Positions 34,496 through 43,991 of a stretch of DNA of 64,000 nt are shown piece after piece; position 1 is the first letter of the stretch; every line of letters begins with the position of its first letter. The notes under the pieces are model-generated. The model had not been told where the DNA came from. It was given only the letters and a program-made list of their open reading frames with translations, and did no database searches. The DNA is from Thermincola carboxydiphila. Its GTDB lineage: Bacteria > Bacillota > Thermincolia > Thermincolales > UBA2595. Location of the stretch: NCBI GenBank assembly GCA_016841045.1, contig JAENZX010000006.1:59671-123670 (forward strand), written 5' to 3'. The position numbers and the translations under genes were made by a program.

Positions 34496-35608
34496 ATGCC
34501 GAATAAAATCTATATCAATGCCCGTTTTCTCACCCAGTCCATTACCGGGGTTCAGCAGTACGCCCTGGAAATTGTCCGTAATTTTGACCTGCTGCTTGAC
34601 CGGGGAGAGATCGACCCAAATGTATATACTTTTACCATGCTTGCTCCCTCCAAAGGAGTAATTCACGACCTGGGATTAAAGCACATATCCCTTCGTCAGG
34701 TTGGGAGGCTTACAGGCCACGCCTGGGAACAGGCTGAACTGCCCTTTTATTCGGGTGACGGTTTGCTTTTTTGCCCTGGTAATACGGCACCTGTTATATC
34801 TCTAACTTCAAGTCAGAAAACCGTTACCACGGTACACAGTCTGGCTTATCTGTACTTTCCCGAGTCCTACAGTCTGCCCTTCAAGGCTTTTTATAATATT
34901 ATTGTCCCCCTTGTACTAAAAAAGGCGGATGCGGCAATTACTGTATCACAGGCTGAAAAAGAACTTATTCTCAAAAGATACCCCTTTGCAGCTAAAAGAT
35001 TGCACGTAGTTCAAAATGGCGGGATTACCGGTAGTTATAAAGAGGAAGATCGAAATACTTGTTTATATAGTACCAAACTACCCTCTCCCTTCCTTCTCTT
35101 TGTGGGCTCCTTAAGCAGGGGTAAAAACCTTGGTGCCGTTATAAAGGCCCTCTCACTGCTGGAGGATGAAAACCTGCATCTTGTCGTGGTTGGAGCCACC
35201 GGGAAGACCTTTGCCGAAGCGGGGATGGATATACCTGATCACCTTTTAGACAGAATTCATTTTAGAGGTCAAATCAATGATCCACAGGAACTCCTGCATT
35301 TATACAAAACAGCTGCATGCCTCGTCTTTCCATCGTACTACGAGTCCTCAGGGCTGCCTCCTGTTGAGGCTATGGCCTGCGGTTGTCCGGTAATTGTTTC
35401 AGACATTCCGGCTCTTAGGGAACGGTGCGGTGATGCGGCATTATACTGCAGCCCCGATAGACCCGGGGACTTTGCTGAACGGATAAAACAGGTTTTAACA
35501 AATAAACTATTAAGAGAACGCCTGAAGGAAAAAGGGCTCCAACGTTCCCGGATATTTACCTGGGAGAAAACCGCTCGCGAGACGTGGAACATTATAAAGA
35601 ATATCTAG
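34496..35608 (+). CDS. Glycosyltransferase family 4 (mannosyltransferase-like)
   Basis: 370 residues. YINARFLTQSITGVQQYALE start, CPGNTAPVISLTS, VTTVHSLAYLYFPESYS, DAAITVSQAEKELILKRYP, LHVVQNGGITGSY, FLLFVGSLSRGKNLGAVIKAL, HFRGQINDPQELLHLYKTA, VFPSYYESSGLPPVEAMACG (E-x7-E donor motif) and PVIVSDIPALRE: a canonical GT-B GT4 domain throughout. The start resembles WbaZ/WbcX-type mannosyl- and rhamnosyltransferases. Followed 13 bases later by the ligase-like gene. Donor not determined. Confidence 0.85.
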   Translation: MPNKIYINARFLTQSITGVQQYALEIVRNFDLLLDRGEIDPNVYTFTMLAPSKGVIHDLGLKHISLRQVGRLTGHAWEQAELPFYSGDGLLFCPGNTAPVISLTSSQKTVTTVHSLAYLYFPESYSLPFKAFYNIIVPLVLKKADAAITVSQAEKELILKRYPFAAKRLHVVQNGGITGSYKEEDRNTCLYSTKLPSPFLLFVGSLSRGKNLGAVIKALSLLEDENLHLVVVGATGKTFAEAGMDIPDHLLDRIHFRGQINDPQELLHLYKTAACLVFPSYYESSGLPPVEAMACGCPVIVSDIPALRERCGDAALYCSPDRPGDFAERIKQVLTNKLLRERLKEKGLQRSRIFTWEKTARETWNIIKNI

Positions 35609-35621
35609 GGGAGTAATGCAA

Positions 35622-37031
35622 ATGTACTATTTCTTACAGCTGCTGATATTGGTTCTGCCCTGGTTTGCCCTATCTCCGTGGCATAAAGTTTTTGGTATAC
35701 CGGGTGGGTATATATATGCTGCCCTTTCAGGTCTTTTTATCGTCATCCTTATCGTCAACAGGCCTGGTCTAATAAAGTGGAATAATATAAAAAATACACC
35801 ACTTATCATACCTATGTTAATTTTCTTGGGGGCAAATATTCTTTCTTTTATATGGACTCTGCTTTCTCAGGGACCAGAAGCCTTTTGGATTAATAATTTT
35901 AAAGAATTCTCCTATCTTGTTTTTGCTGTTGCTTACTACTGGGCTGTAGTTAATTTTCTTAATAACAGCGAAAAGCTGGTGGGTTCTATAAGGGTCTTCT
36001 TAATCAGCTTAAACCTCGCAGCCCTTTATGGTATCGGAAAACTGGTAATGTTTATGCTCGGGTCGCCTTTAGGCCAGGCTCAACCGTGGACCGTGCCCCG
36101 GCTTCTTGCTCCTGCCGGTGAGGCGCAGGTCATGGGTAGCTTAATGATAACCCTTCTTCCGTTGGCGGCTGCCATTGTGCTATACAGGATAAAATTGTTC
36201 AGTTCCTTTTCGGGTTTCTTATCAGCAGTGATATTGCTTTTTACGATGATTGCTACTTTTTCTGCCGGGGCCTGGATTGGTTTGGTCATGGCCCTTATAG
36301 TCCTACTGGTATGGGTGCCCCTATATGATTTCCGACAGGGTATTTCGCTTTTTATGGTTTTTGTGCTTGTATCTTCTGCAGTGTTTTTCGTTGACAGAAC
36401 GATACATCCAGGGTATCTCAAGGGTTTTGACTCAATAATCGTAAAAATAACTGGACAGTCTCAAAAGCTTTCGGTAAAGCCAGATGAGCAGACGGGCCGG
36501 TTAAAGCTGGAGACACCAAATGCGTCTAATGCCGGAGATGCTTCCAAGCGCGCTGACATCAAAGCTGCCAGGTACCAGGAAAGTGTTTTTTCCAAGGTGG
36601 AACGAAGCTGGTTTAGGGCTGCCCTCTGGGATATGTTTAAAAGTTCCCCGGCGTTTGGTGTGGGGACGGGTAACTTTGAAAAGCAGTATAATAAATACCG
36701 TCCCGAAGGTACTCCTGAGCTTCCCTATACCCCAAAGCCGCACAACCAGTATATGGAGATTTTGGCTGAAACGGGCTTGGCAGGAGCATTGGCTTTCTTC
36801 CTGATAATAATTAATCTGTTTGGTTTGTTGTATCAACAATGGTTTGTCCTATCCGAAAACGGCAAAAAACTTGTTCTGGGCCTGGTTGCTTCTCTAATTG
36901 CTGTAGCAGTTCAGGGTTATGTTTTTGGAATTCTTGTTCATATCCAGGTATGGTTACTGCTTGCCCTGACCGTATCTGCGACATCGACATGCCGTTATCA
37001 CGGAACAAATATTTACCGGGGGGAGACTTAG
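35622..37031 (+). CDS. O-antigen ligase / polymerase family membrane protein (Wzy_C)
   Basis: 469 residues from ATG 35622, which has AGGGGAG at an 8-base spacing; ATG 35616 sits too close to it. About eleven hydrophobic helices. The family PF04932 loop is visible: RSWFRAALWDMFKSSPAFGV, GTGNFEKQYNKY and KPHNQYMEILAETGLAG. The long periplasm-side loop (about residues 270-350) between helices holds the active region. In Gram-negative cells WaaL joins O-antigen to lipid A; Gram-positive homologues polymerise or join glycans to surface proteins, including S-layer glycoproteins. Such a step fits the SLH proteins nearby. Stop codon is one base before the next ATG. Confidence 0.82.
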   Translation: MYYFLQLLILVLPWFALSPWHKVFGIPGGYIYAALSGLFIVILIVNRPGLIKWNNIKNTPLIIPMLIFLGANILSFIWTLLSQGPEAFWINNFKEFSYLVFAVAYYWAVVNFLNNSEKLVGSIRVFLISLNLAALYGIGKLVMFMLGSPLGQAQPWTVPRLLAPAGEAQVMGSLMITLLPLAAAIVLYRIKLFSSFSGFLSAVILLFTMIATFSAGAWIGLVMALIVLLVWVPLYDFRQGISLFMVFVLVSSAVFFVDRTIHPGYLKGFDSIIVKITGQSQKLSVKPDEQTGRLKLETPNASNAGDASKRADIKAARYQESVFSKVERSWFRAALWDMFKSSPAFGVGTGNFEKQYNKYRPEGTPELPYTPKPHNQYMEILAETGLAGALAFFLIIINLFGLLYQQWFVLSENGKKLVLGLVASLIAVAVQGYVFGILVHIQVWLLLALTVSATSTCRYHGTNIYRGET

Positions 37032-37032
37032 T

Positions 37033-38121
37033 ATGAAAACTGCAATAGTTGTTGACTGGCTTACCCAGATGGGTGGAGCAGAACGGGTAGTACTTGCCAT
37101 TAAAGAACTTTTTCCCGAAGCCCCAATTTATGCCACTGTTTACAATCCTGATACTGTGGATAGGGTTTTTCATGATATGGATGTGCGAACCTCTTTTATC
37201 CAGAGACTGCCGGGTGCCAAAAAGAGTTATCAAAAGTACCTGCCTCTCATGCCTACAGCAGTTGAGCAGTTCGATCTAAGCGAGTTTGACCTGGTTATCA
37301 GCAGCAGTTCATCTATGGCCAAGGGAATTCTTACAAGAGCTGAAACGGTACATGTCTGCTACTGTCATACACCAATGAGGTATGCATGGGACTTTTATCA
37401 TGAGTACCTTAATGGACCGGATGTTGGATGGCTAAAGCGGAAAGTGATACCCTGGCTCATGAACTACATTCGCATGTGGGACAGGCTGACTGCGGACCGC
37501 GTTGATTATTTTATTGCCAACTCTGAAACTGTCGCCCGAAGGATAAAGAAACATTATCATCGTGATTCGGTGGTTATAAACCCACCGGTTGAGGCTTCAT
37601 TTTTTACACCTGGAGACATAGATGAGGATTATTTCCTGGTTATTTCAAGGCTGGTTCCTTATAAGCGGGTTGACATGGCTATTCAGGCCTGTAATGAGCT
37701 TGGCCTGCCCCTTCGAGTAATCGGAACGGGGCCTGAGTTTGACAGGCTGAAAGCTATGGCTGGTCCCACTGTGAAGATGATGGGCCGCCTTTCCGAAGAA
37801 GAAATAAAAACTCATTATTCACAATGCAGGGCTTTTCTTTTCCCAGGCGAAGAAGATTTTGGCATCACCCCGTTAGAAGCTCAGGCCTCAGGCCGGCCGG
37901 TTATTGCTTTCGGCAAGGGAGGGGCCTTAGAAACGGTGGTTGACGGCAAGACAGGATTATTCTTTGCTGAGCAGACAGTGGATTCACTAAAAAGTAGTAT
38001 AAAACGCTTTGAAAATACCAGTTTCGACAGGCAGGTAATCAGGCAGCACGCGGAGAAATATGATAAAGTTAGTTTTCAGGAGGCGTTCAAGTCTTTCCTG
38101 GATTCAATCGGTAAATTTTAG
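37033..38121 (+). CDS. Glycosyltransferase family 4, WbaZ-like
   Basis: 362 residues. TAIVVDWLTQMGGAERVVLA start (MGGAE nucleotide loop), SFIQRLPGAKKSYQKYLPLM, FDLVISSSSSMAKGI, HVCYCHTPMRYAWDFYHEYL, VDYFIANSETVARRIKKHY, VINPPVEASFF, FLVISRLVPYKRVDMAI, FLFPGEEDFGITPLEAQASG and PVIAFGKGGALETV. The CYCHTPMRYAWD block is the mark of the WbaZ-like GT4 branch, which transfers mannose or a relative from GDP sugars; GDP-heptose or its deoxy form could be a donor here. Probably coupled to the ligase gene (1-base gap). Confidence 0.88.
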   Translation: MKTAIVVDWLTQMGGAERVVLAIKELFPEAPIYATVYNPDTVDRVFHDMDVRTSFIQRLPGAKKSYQKYLPLMPTAVEQFDLSEFDLVISSSSSMAKGILTRAETVHVCYCHTPMRYAWDFYHEYLNGPDVGWLKRKVIPWLMNYIRMWDRLTADRVDYFIANSETVARRIKKHYHRDSVVINPPVEASFFTPGDIDEDYFLVISRLVPYKRVDMAIQACNELGLPLRVIGTGPEFDRLKAMAGPTVKMMGRLSEEEIKTHYSQCRAFLFPGEEDFGITPLEAQASGRPVIAFGKGGALETVVDGKTGLFFAEQTVDSLKSSIKRFENTSFDRQVIRQHAEKYDKVSFQEAFKSFLDSIGKF

Positions 38122-38165
38122 TTCAAAAAGGCACAAGTTTTTCAGAGTGCAGGTTTGGGGGGAGT

Positions 38166-39626
38166 ATGTTGCTGAGGAAAACACTGCTTAACATTTTGCT
38201 CAGGTCAGCTTTTGTTGGCCTGGATATTCTGTTTGTTACAGTTATCTATTTTAGTCTATATCTCTACAGAATTAGCAACGAATTCAAAATAAGTCTCCAC
38301 CTTATAGATATAGTTGACTACCGTTTCTGGACTGGACTGACATATTTTTCTGACTATTCCCGTTTCTACCTGATTGTAGTTGCAACTATCATCTTCTTCC
38401 TGCACAGGTACGGCCTTTACGGTCTTAATAATCGTTCGAGCCTGACTGACGAAACTTGGAAAATAATCAAGGCAGTTGTTTATTCAGTTATAGGAGTTGC
38501 CTTTCTCTCATATCTTTTTAAGCTTCAGGTTTTCTCCCGTTTTGTATTTATTAGTTTTATTATTACTACTGTTATCTGTCTTTGGTTATGGCGGGTCCTG
38601 AAGTATTTTGTTATCGTAAGTCTTTTTAAACAGGGTTACCTGCAAAAAAACCTGCTAATTGTAGGCGCGGGTGAAGTCGGCAGGATGATTGCTGCCGAAA
38701 TGAAGAACAGACCTGGTCTGGGTTTTAGGGTCGTTGGTTTTCTTGACGATAATCCCCAAAAAATAGGAACCCTGGTAGAAGGCGTCAGGGTAATTGGTTC
38801 CACTGAGGAAATAGAAGCTTCGGTCCTGGATATGCTGGTAAAGGAAGTCGTTATCACCATTCCCTCAGAACGTGAGCTGATTAACCGGATTATTACAAAA
38901 ATCAGAAGACATAACGTCCAGATTAGAATTGTTCCTGAAATGTTTAACCTTATGACCTCTGCTGTTGAAGTCGGCCAGCTTGGACCTGTGCCCTATATGA
39001 GAATTGTCAAAACCCCAATGCAGGGTGCTCCTTTGCTGGTAAAAAGGTTATTTGATATAACAGTCACCTTATTCGGACTTATTCTTATATCACCTGTATT
39101 TTTAATTACTGCAATAGCTATAAAAATCGATTCACCGGGACCGGTTATATTTAAGCAAAAGAGGGTAGGGAAAAACGGTGAACTCTTCGATTTTTTCAAG
39201 TTTCGTTCAATGATACCGCAGGCGGAAGCCTTAAAAGCTGAGTTGGCTGCGGCTAACGAAGTTGATGGACCTGTGTTTAAAATAAAAAATGACCCCCGGA
39301 TTACCAAAGTCGGTAGATTTATAAGAAAATACAGTATTGATGAATTACCACAGCTTTTAAATGTTCTCAAAGGAGACATGAGTCTTGTTGGGCCCAGGCC
39401 GCCTGTGCCAGGAGAAGTAGACAAATATGGCAATCTGGAATGGCGGAGGCTGGAAGTGATTCCCGGCATAACCGGTCTTTGGCAGGTAAGCGGCCGGAGT
39501 GAGCTTTCCTTTGACAAGTGGATGGAGCTGGATGTTTACTATATAGAAAACTGGAACCTGTGGCTGGATTTCAAGATTCTACTTCAGACTATCCCAGTTG
39601 TATTGACGGGGAAAGGCGCGTATTAA
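38166..39626 (+). CDS. Polyprenyl-phosphate hexose-1-phosphate transferase (WbaP/WcaJ/CpsE type)
   Basis: 486 residues. Four N-terminal membrane helices (about 10-130), a CoA-binding-like Rossmann domain (NLLIVGAGEVGRMIAAEM, VVGFLDDNPQKIG), a fifth helix (LFDITVTLFGLILISPVFLI) and the catalytic bacterial sugar transferase domain (PF02397): SPGPVIFKQKRVGKNGELF, FKFRSM, DPRITKVGRFIRKYSIDELP, GDMSLVGPRPPVP and PGITGLWQVSGRSEL. It places the first sugar-1-P (commonly Glc or Gal) on undecaprenyl phosphate, starting the glycan exported by Wzm/Wzt. It ends the long glycosyltransferase run. RBS GGGGGGAG lies just before ATG. Confidence 0.92.
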   Translation: MLLRKTLLNILLRSAFVGLDILFVTVIYFSLYLYRISNEFKISLHLIDIVDYRFWTGLTYFSDYSRFYLIVVATIIFFLHRYGLYGLNNRSSLTDETWKIIKAVVYSVIGVAFLSYLFKLQVFSRFVFISFIITTVICLWLWRVLKYFVIVSLFKQGYLQKNLLIVGAGEVGRMIAAEMKNRPGLGFRVVGFLDDNPQKIGTLVEGVRVIGSTEEIEASVLDMLVKEVVITIPSERELINRIITKIRRHNVQIRIVPEMFNLMTSAVEVGQLGPVPYMRIVKTPMQGAPLLVKRLFDITVTLFGLILISPVFLITAIAIKIDSPGPVIFKQKRVGKNGELFDFFKFRSMIPQAEALKAELAAANEVDGPVFKIKNDPRITKVGRFIRKYSIDELPQLLNVLKGDMSLVGPRPPVPGEVDKYGNLEWRRLEVIPGITGLWQVSGRSELSFDKWMELDVYYIENWNLWLDFKILLQTIPVVLTGKGAY

Positions 39627-39687
39627 CAGTTTGTCTTTAACAGATTTTTGTCATTTACAAATCTTTAATACACTGTTATTCTTATTT
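39625..39687 (+). other. Weak nested inverted repeats after the sugar-P transferase gene
   Basis: Outer AACAGT (39625-39630) / ACTGTT (39672-39677) and inner AGATTT (39642-39647) / AAATCT (39659-39664), followed by a T-rich stretch. It could be a weak terminator in the 104-base gap; the stems have little G+C. Confidence 0.25.
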
Positions 39688-39730
39688 GATGGAACTCTAT
39701 CTGTGTTTTTTCCCTTGGAGGTGTTTTTTG

Positions 39731-40657
39731 ATGAAGCTGCAGACACGAATTGAAAATGCTGAGATGCCTATATCACCGGTTGTTGCGAAACGATCGGTTC
39801 TCTCTTTATTGTTGAAAACAATGAGACCCAAACAGTGGACCAAAAATCTTGTTGTTTTTGCCGGCCTTATTTTTTCGCAGCAGGCCTTTATAACCGGCAA
39901 CTTGATGCTTGCTGTCTATGCTTTTTTTGTTTTCTGCCTTTTGTCAGGCGCTGTTTATTTGATTAATGATTTAGCAGATGTGAAAAAAGACAGGGCCCAC
40001 CCCGAAAAGAAAAAGCGTCCTATTGCTTCGGGCCAGCTTACTGTTTCTGCCGCCGTTACCGGCGCTGCAGCTGCAACCTTACTTTCGCTGGCAGGGGCCT
40101 TTGTTGTGGATATGGAGTTTGGGCTTATTGCCCTGACTTATTTTTTGACTACCCTAAGCTATACTTTTAAGCTCAAAAATGTAGTTATAATAGATGTTAT
40201 TGTTATTGCTATCGGTTTTGTGTTCCGGGCGCTGGCAGGAGTTGTGGTAATTGATGTTAGCTTATCTCCCTGGCTTCTGGTATGTACTTTTCTCTTAGCT
40301 CTTTTTCTGGCCCTCACGAAGCGCCGCCACGAACTGGTTCTTTTGGATACTAACGCCATATCACACCGCAGGATATTGGACGAATACAGTCCGGCAATGC
40401 TTGATCAGATGATTTCTGTAGCAACATCCTCGACTGTCATGGCATACTCTTTATATACGTTTACTTCCGGACATCCGGTCTACCTGATGGCAACAATACC
40501 TTTTGTTATTTATGGTATATTCAGGTACCAGTACCTGGCTCATAGTAAGGATATTGGAGGCAGCCCCGAATCGGCCCTTTTAAAGGATCTGCCGATGGTG
40601 GTCAATATCCTGTTATGGGTTAGTACGTGTCTGGTTATATTGTATATGTTTGAGTGA
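39731..40657 (+). CDS. UbiA-family prenyltransferase, decaprenyl-phosphate phosphoribosyltransferase-like
   Basis: 308 residues from ATG 39731 (GGAGGTG 9 bases upstream). About eight membrane helices. The Asp-rich prenyl-PP/Mg motif is NDLADVKKDRAHPEKKKRPI, which matches the ND-x-x-D...DR-x-HP-x-K-x-RPIA-x-G motif of DPPR synthase rather than quinone prenyltransferases. TKRRHELVLLD and LDEYSPAMLDQM are further DPPRS-like signatures. In actinobacteria DPPRS joins PRPP and decaprenyl phosphate on the way to arabinofuranose; homologues in other bacteria may supply a ribose- or arabinose-type lipid donor. The next gene's best start lies 34 bases on. A terminal arabinan pathway (DprE1/2) was not seen in the window. 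Confidence 0.8.
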   Translation: MKLQTRIENAEMPISPVVAKRSVLSLLLKTMRPKQWTKNLVVFAGLIFSQQAFITGNLMLAVYAFFVFCLLSGAVYLINDLADVKKDRAHPEKKKRPIASGQLTVSAAVTGAAAATLLSLAGAFVVDMEFGLIALTYFLTTLSYTFKLKNVVIIDVIVIAIGFVFRALAGVVVIDVSLSPWLLVCTFLLALFLALTKRRHELVLLDTNAISHRRILDEYSPAMLDQMISVATSSTVMAYSLYTFTSGHPVYLMATIPFVIYGIFRYQYLAHSKDIGGSPESALLKDLPMVVNILLWVSTCLVILYMFE

Positions 40658-40691
40658 TATAGTAATCCTGTCAGGGGGAACTGATAAAAAT

Positions 40692-41852
40692 ATGCCCAGA
40701 GTTCTTAAGCTCTTTTCACTTCTAAAAGGGCTGATAAAAAACGATTTTCAGATGGCTGCCGGACTTATGGGTGAAATGCACGGCCTGCCGCAAAAATTAG
40801 GACAGCATTTCACTCTATATCCGGGTCAGCAGTACCAGGAGTATTTCGACAAGCTGTGCACCGGTGGTAAACAGGAAGATATTCAGGTGGGAGAGATACT
40901 TAACAGTCTTGGTATAGGCTCTCATAATGCTGAAGTTTATGCCCAGGCTTCAATAGGCCAGGTATACAGGGTAGAGACAGATACCGGAGAGTTTGCCGTT
41001 AAGGTCAGGTATCCAGGAGTTGAGAAGCGAATCACTGCTGACTTTAAGCTTCTAAAAACTCTTCTCTGGCCGGTTAAGTTTACACCACTTAAGAATAATG
41101 CCCTTATCCCGCTTCTTGAAAACCTGCAGGTGACCCTTTTAGATGAGTGTAACTACGAGAAAGAAGCCCGAATTCAGGACAGTTTCAGCAGGCTGTTTGG
41201 AAAAGAAGAAACTGTTTTCGTACCGGAGCTGGTGGCGTCTAATAAAAAAGCAATAGTTACCGGTTGGGTTAACGGTCACAGTCTGACTGATGGTAAAGTA
41301 GGTCTTGGGGCATGGTTTATTGACGCTTATCTGCATTTTGTTATAAAATCACTAAAACAGCTTAAAATGATTCATGCCGATCCTCACCCAGGTAATTTCA
41401 TTCTAATGGAGGGAGCCCCCGAAAGCAGCGGTCAGGCTCCACCCAAACTGGCAGTGCTTGACTTCGGTTCCGTTATTCACTTTAGCAGTGAAGAAGCAGA
41501 GGCAGTGCAAAGATTGCTATTGGGTGATTATCTTCATGAGGATGAACTGATTGAAGATTTATTGATTTCAGGCCTGGATAGGGAAACGGTAGAAGTATAT
41601 AGGCCAATAATAAGTGATTTGGTGGTTATCCTGCTGGAACCCTTTTATTATCCCGGCAGCTACGATTTTTTCAACTGGCGTCTGCAATACAAGATCAACA
41701 CTCTTCTCAGCTCAAAGACATGGGAAAGACCCCTTGCAATTCCCCTGAACCTTTTGCTGCTTTTGCGGACACTGCAGGGGATATACTATTATGCAAGGGT
41801 GAACTTTATTTCATTCAATTGGCAGGAAGCTGTCAGAAAATATATGAGGTGA
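40692..41852 (+). CDS. ABC1/UbiB-family atypical kinase-like protein
   Basis: 386 residues from ATG 40692; AGGGGG lies 13 bases upstream, which is long, and a TTG at 40650 overlapping the UbiA gene has no RBS. ABC1 hallmarks: LPQKLGQHF (KxGQ N-terminal lobe), YAQASIGQVYRVET (Ala-rich/QxSIGQV loop), FAVKVRYPGVE (Lys), LLDECNYEKEA, IHADPHPGNF (catalytic loop) and LAVLDFGS (metal Asp). The family phosphorylates or regulates isoprenoid-lipid pathways in other organisms. There is no ubiquinone pathway in view, and the UbiA-like partner here is of the DPPRS kind, so a role in polyprenyl-lipid handling is inferred. Confidence 0.85.
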   Translation: MPRVLKLFSLLKGLIKNDFQMAAGLMGEMHGLPQKLGQHFTLYPGQQYQEYFDKLCTGGKQEDIQVGEILNSLGIGSHNAEVYAQASIGQVYRVETDTGEFAVKVRYPGVEKRITADFKLLKTLLWPVKFTPLKNNALIPLLENLQVTLLDECNYEKEARIQDSFSRLFGKEETVFVPELVASNKKAIVTGWVNGHSLTDGKVGLGAWFIDAYLHFVIKSLKQLKMIHADPHPGNFILMEGAPESSGQAPPKLAVLDFGSVIHFSSEEAEAVQRLLLGDYLHEDELIEDLLISGLDRETVEVYRPIISDLVVILLEPFYYPGSYDFFNWRLQYKINTLLSSKTWERPLAIPLNLLLLLRTLQGIYYYARVNFISFNWQEAVRKYMR

Positions 41853-41857
41853 CATTT

Positions 41858-42940
41858 ATGAGTACTGTTTATATAATGAAAACCAATCCTGAAACAGTTA
41901 TCAAGGATTATGCCGATCTTTTGAAAAAGGCGGAAATTAATAAACACCTTGACCCCAATACAACAACTATTCTCAAAGATAATATATCCTGGCACTTCCC
42001 ATATTTAAGTGCAAACACAACTCCGTGGCAGCTTGAAGGAACTATATTGTCTCTTAAAGAATTGGGCTTTGCCGATATCACCTGTGTTCAGAACAAGACT
42101 GTGGTAACAAATGCCTTTAAAGGGGAAAAGCTTAATAAATATGTTCCGATTTTTAAGAAGTATAATATCCCTGTTATGTACAATTTTCAGGATGAGGATA
42201 TGAAATGGGTCAAGTATGAGCCAAAAGGTGAGATATTGGTATTAGACAAGATTTTTCCGGAGGGGATACTTGTCCCTGATTACTTTTTTGGTAAAAACGT
42301 GGTTCACCTCCCGACAATGAAATGTCACATCTATACTACTACCACAGGGGCAATGAAAAATGCCTTTGGTGGTCTGCTCAATACCAAGAGGCACTACACT
42401 CACAGCGTGATCCATGAGACCCTGGTCGATCTATTAACCATACAAAAAGAGATCCACCCCGGAATGTTTGCTGTCATGGATGGTACCGTCTGTGGAAATG
42501 GACCGGGGCCAAGAACTATGGAACCCATTGAAAAAGATTACATAATGGCAAGCAGCGACCAGGTTGCTATTGATGCTGTCGCATCGAAAATGATGGGCTT
42601 TGATCCTATGTCCCTGCCGTACATCCGAATTGCCCATGAGAGGGGTTTGGGAGTAGGTGATCCTCGACAGATTGAGGTAGTCGGGGAAGATATTGAAAAA
42701 ATTAATTTTAACTTCAAAGTTGGTGACAATATGGCTTCAACAGTTGGGGATGCACTCTGGTTTGGGCCTTTAAAGTCACTGCAAAACCTCTTCTTCAGAA
42801 CTCCGCTTGTAAACCTCTTTATTTTTGGCTCCTTTTTTTATCATGACTACATTTGGTGGCCATTTAAGGGGAAACAAAAGATGGATTACGTTCGCAAAAA
42901 TTACAGATGGGGTCAATTATTCGAGAAATACAGTGAATAG
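41858..42940 (+). CDS. DUF362 domain protein
   Basis: 360 residues from ATG 41858, with GAGGTGA 7 bases before it at the end of the kinase gene. DUF362 features (PF04015): TILKDNISWHFPYLSANTTP, FADITCVQNKTVV, NVVHLPTMKCHIYTTTTGAM, KNAFGGLLNTKRHYTH, FAVMDGTVCGNGPGPRT and SSDQVAIDAVASKMMGFDP. Many DUF362 proteins carry a ferredoxin-like cluster domain; none is present here, and only a few cysteines occur. Function of the family is not established. A 5-base gap to the ABC1 gene suggests that the two act in one pathway. Cytoplasmic by composition. Confidence 0.85.
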   Translation: MSTVYIMKTNPETVIKDYADLLKKAEINKHLDPNTTTILKDNISWHFPYLSANTTPWQLEGTILSLKELGFADITCVQNKTVVTNAFKGEKLNKYVPIFKKYNIPVMYNFQDEDMKWVKYEPKGEILVLDKIFPEGILVPDYFFGKNVVHLPTMKCHIYTTTTGAMKNAFGGLLNTKRHYTHSVIHETLVDLLTIQKEIHPGMFAVMDGTVCGNGPGPRTMEPIEKDYIMASSDQVAIDAVASKMMGFDPMSLPYIRIAHERGLGVGDPRQIEVVGEDIEKINFNFKVGDNMASTVGDALWFGPLKSLQNLFFRTPLVNLFIFGSFFYHDYIWWPFKGKQKMDYVRKNYRWGQLFEKYSE

Positions 42941-43002
42941 TTTCGCTTCTAATATTAAATTAGCTGAATAAATAACCAGAATTACTTTCAGGGGGTATTT
43001 GT

Positions 43003-43971
43003 TTGAGCGGCCTAAATAGAACGTTGATATGGACAGTCATCTTGGGCGTAGTTACCATTGTTTTGGTAAGTTTTCTTGCCGATTTTGAAGATACAGTACA
43101 GGCCTTGAGAAATTTTAAGATAGTTTACCTGCCTTTTATTTTGATACTTACTTTCATCAATTATCTGCTTCGTTTTGTTAAATGGCAGTTTTTTCTAAAA
43201 CAACTTGACATTGAAGTTCCCATAAAGGACAGTTTTGCTATATTCTTAAGCGGGCTAGCCATGTCCGTTACACCCGGGAAGGTCGGAGAAATACTGAAGT
43301 CGCTGCTCCTGAAGGAGCTTAGAGGAGTTTCCATAAGCAGGTCAGCTCCGATAATTTTCGCGGTACGTCTTTCTGATGGATTTGCGCTGCTTATTCTTTC
43401 ATTGACGGGGCTTCTTACCTTTACCTATGGCAGAGAGGCACTTGGTGCCACTGCGGTTGTTATGATACTTGTATTAATAGCTGTTAGTAACCCCAGATTG
43501 CACGGACCCTTTGTCAGACTGTGCTCCCGGCTGCCGGTGGTTAACAAGTTTACCGGAGTGTTAGAAAATCTAATGGAGTCAGCGGGCCAGTTAATGAGGC
43601 CTAAAGCTCTGCTTATTACAATATTCTTAGGTATTGTTTCATGGTCCTTTGAGTGTATAGCTTTTTATCTTGTATTCATTGGTCTGGGTTACAAAATTTC
43701 AATCCTGTCTGCTACCTTTGTCCTGGCTTTTTCCTCAATAGTTGGCGCTGTTTCTATGCTTCCCGGAGGGCTCGGTGCAGCAGAAGGCAGTATTATGGGT
43801 CTATTGGTCAAAATAGTTGGTGTACCCAGTGATATTGCTGCTGTGTCAACAATCCTTATCCGGTTTTGCACCCTCTGGTTTGGTGTTCTGGTAGGTCTGG
43901 CTGCCCTTTGGACCAGACGTGGCTGGATTAAAATTGTAAGCGCCCAAACCCCTTCACCGGCTAAGCAATAG
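43003..43971 (+). CDS. Flippase-like integral membrane protein (UPF0104 family), second paralogue
   Basis: 322 residues, TTG start with AGGGGGT 6 bases upstream. About eight hydrophobic segments. PF03706 signatures: FLSGLAMSVTPGKVGEILKS (the P-G-x-x-G-E-x-x-R/K core), ISRSAPIIFAVRLSDGFALL, SFECIAFYLVFIGLGY and LPGGLGAAEGSIMGLL. This copy is closer to the archaeal/bacterial AglD-like form than the 7332 copy. It follows the DUF362 gene and may handle the lipid made by the UbiA-like enzyme. No enzymatic evidence. Confidence 0.8.
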   Translation: MSGLNRTLIWTVILGVVTIVLVSFLADFEDTVQALRNFKIVYLPFILILTFINYLLRFVKWQFFLKQLDIEVPIKDSFAIFLSGLAMSVTPGKVGEILKSLLLKELRGVSISRSAPIIFAVRLSDGFALLILSLTGLLTFTYGREALGATAVVMILVLIAVSNPRLHGPFVRLCSRLPVVNKFTGVLENLMESAGQLMRPKALLITIFLGIVSWSFECIAFYLVFIGLGYKISILSATFVLAFSSIVGAVSMLPGGLGAAEGSIMGLLVKIVGVPSDIAAVSTILIRFCTLWFGVLVGLAALWTRRGWIKIVSAQTPSPAKQ

Positions 43972-43991
43972 CTGAACCAATTAAACCTCTA

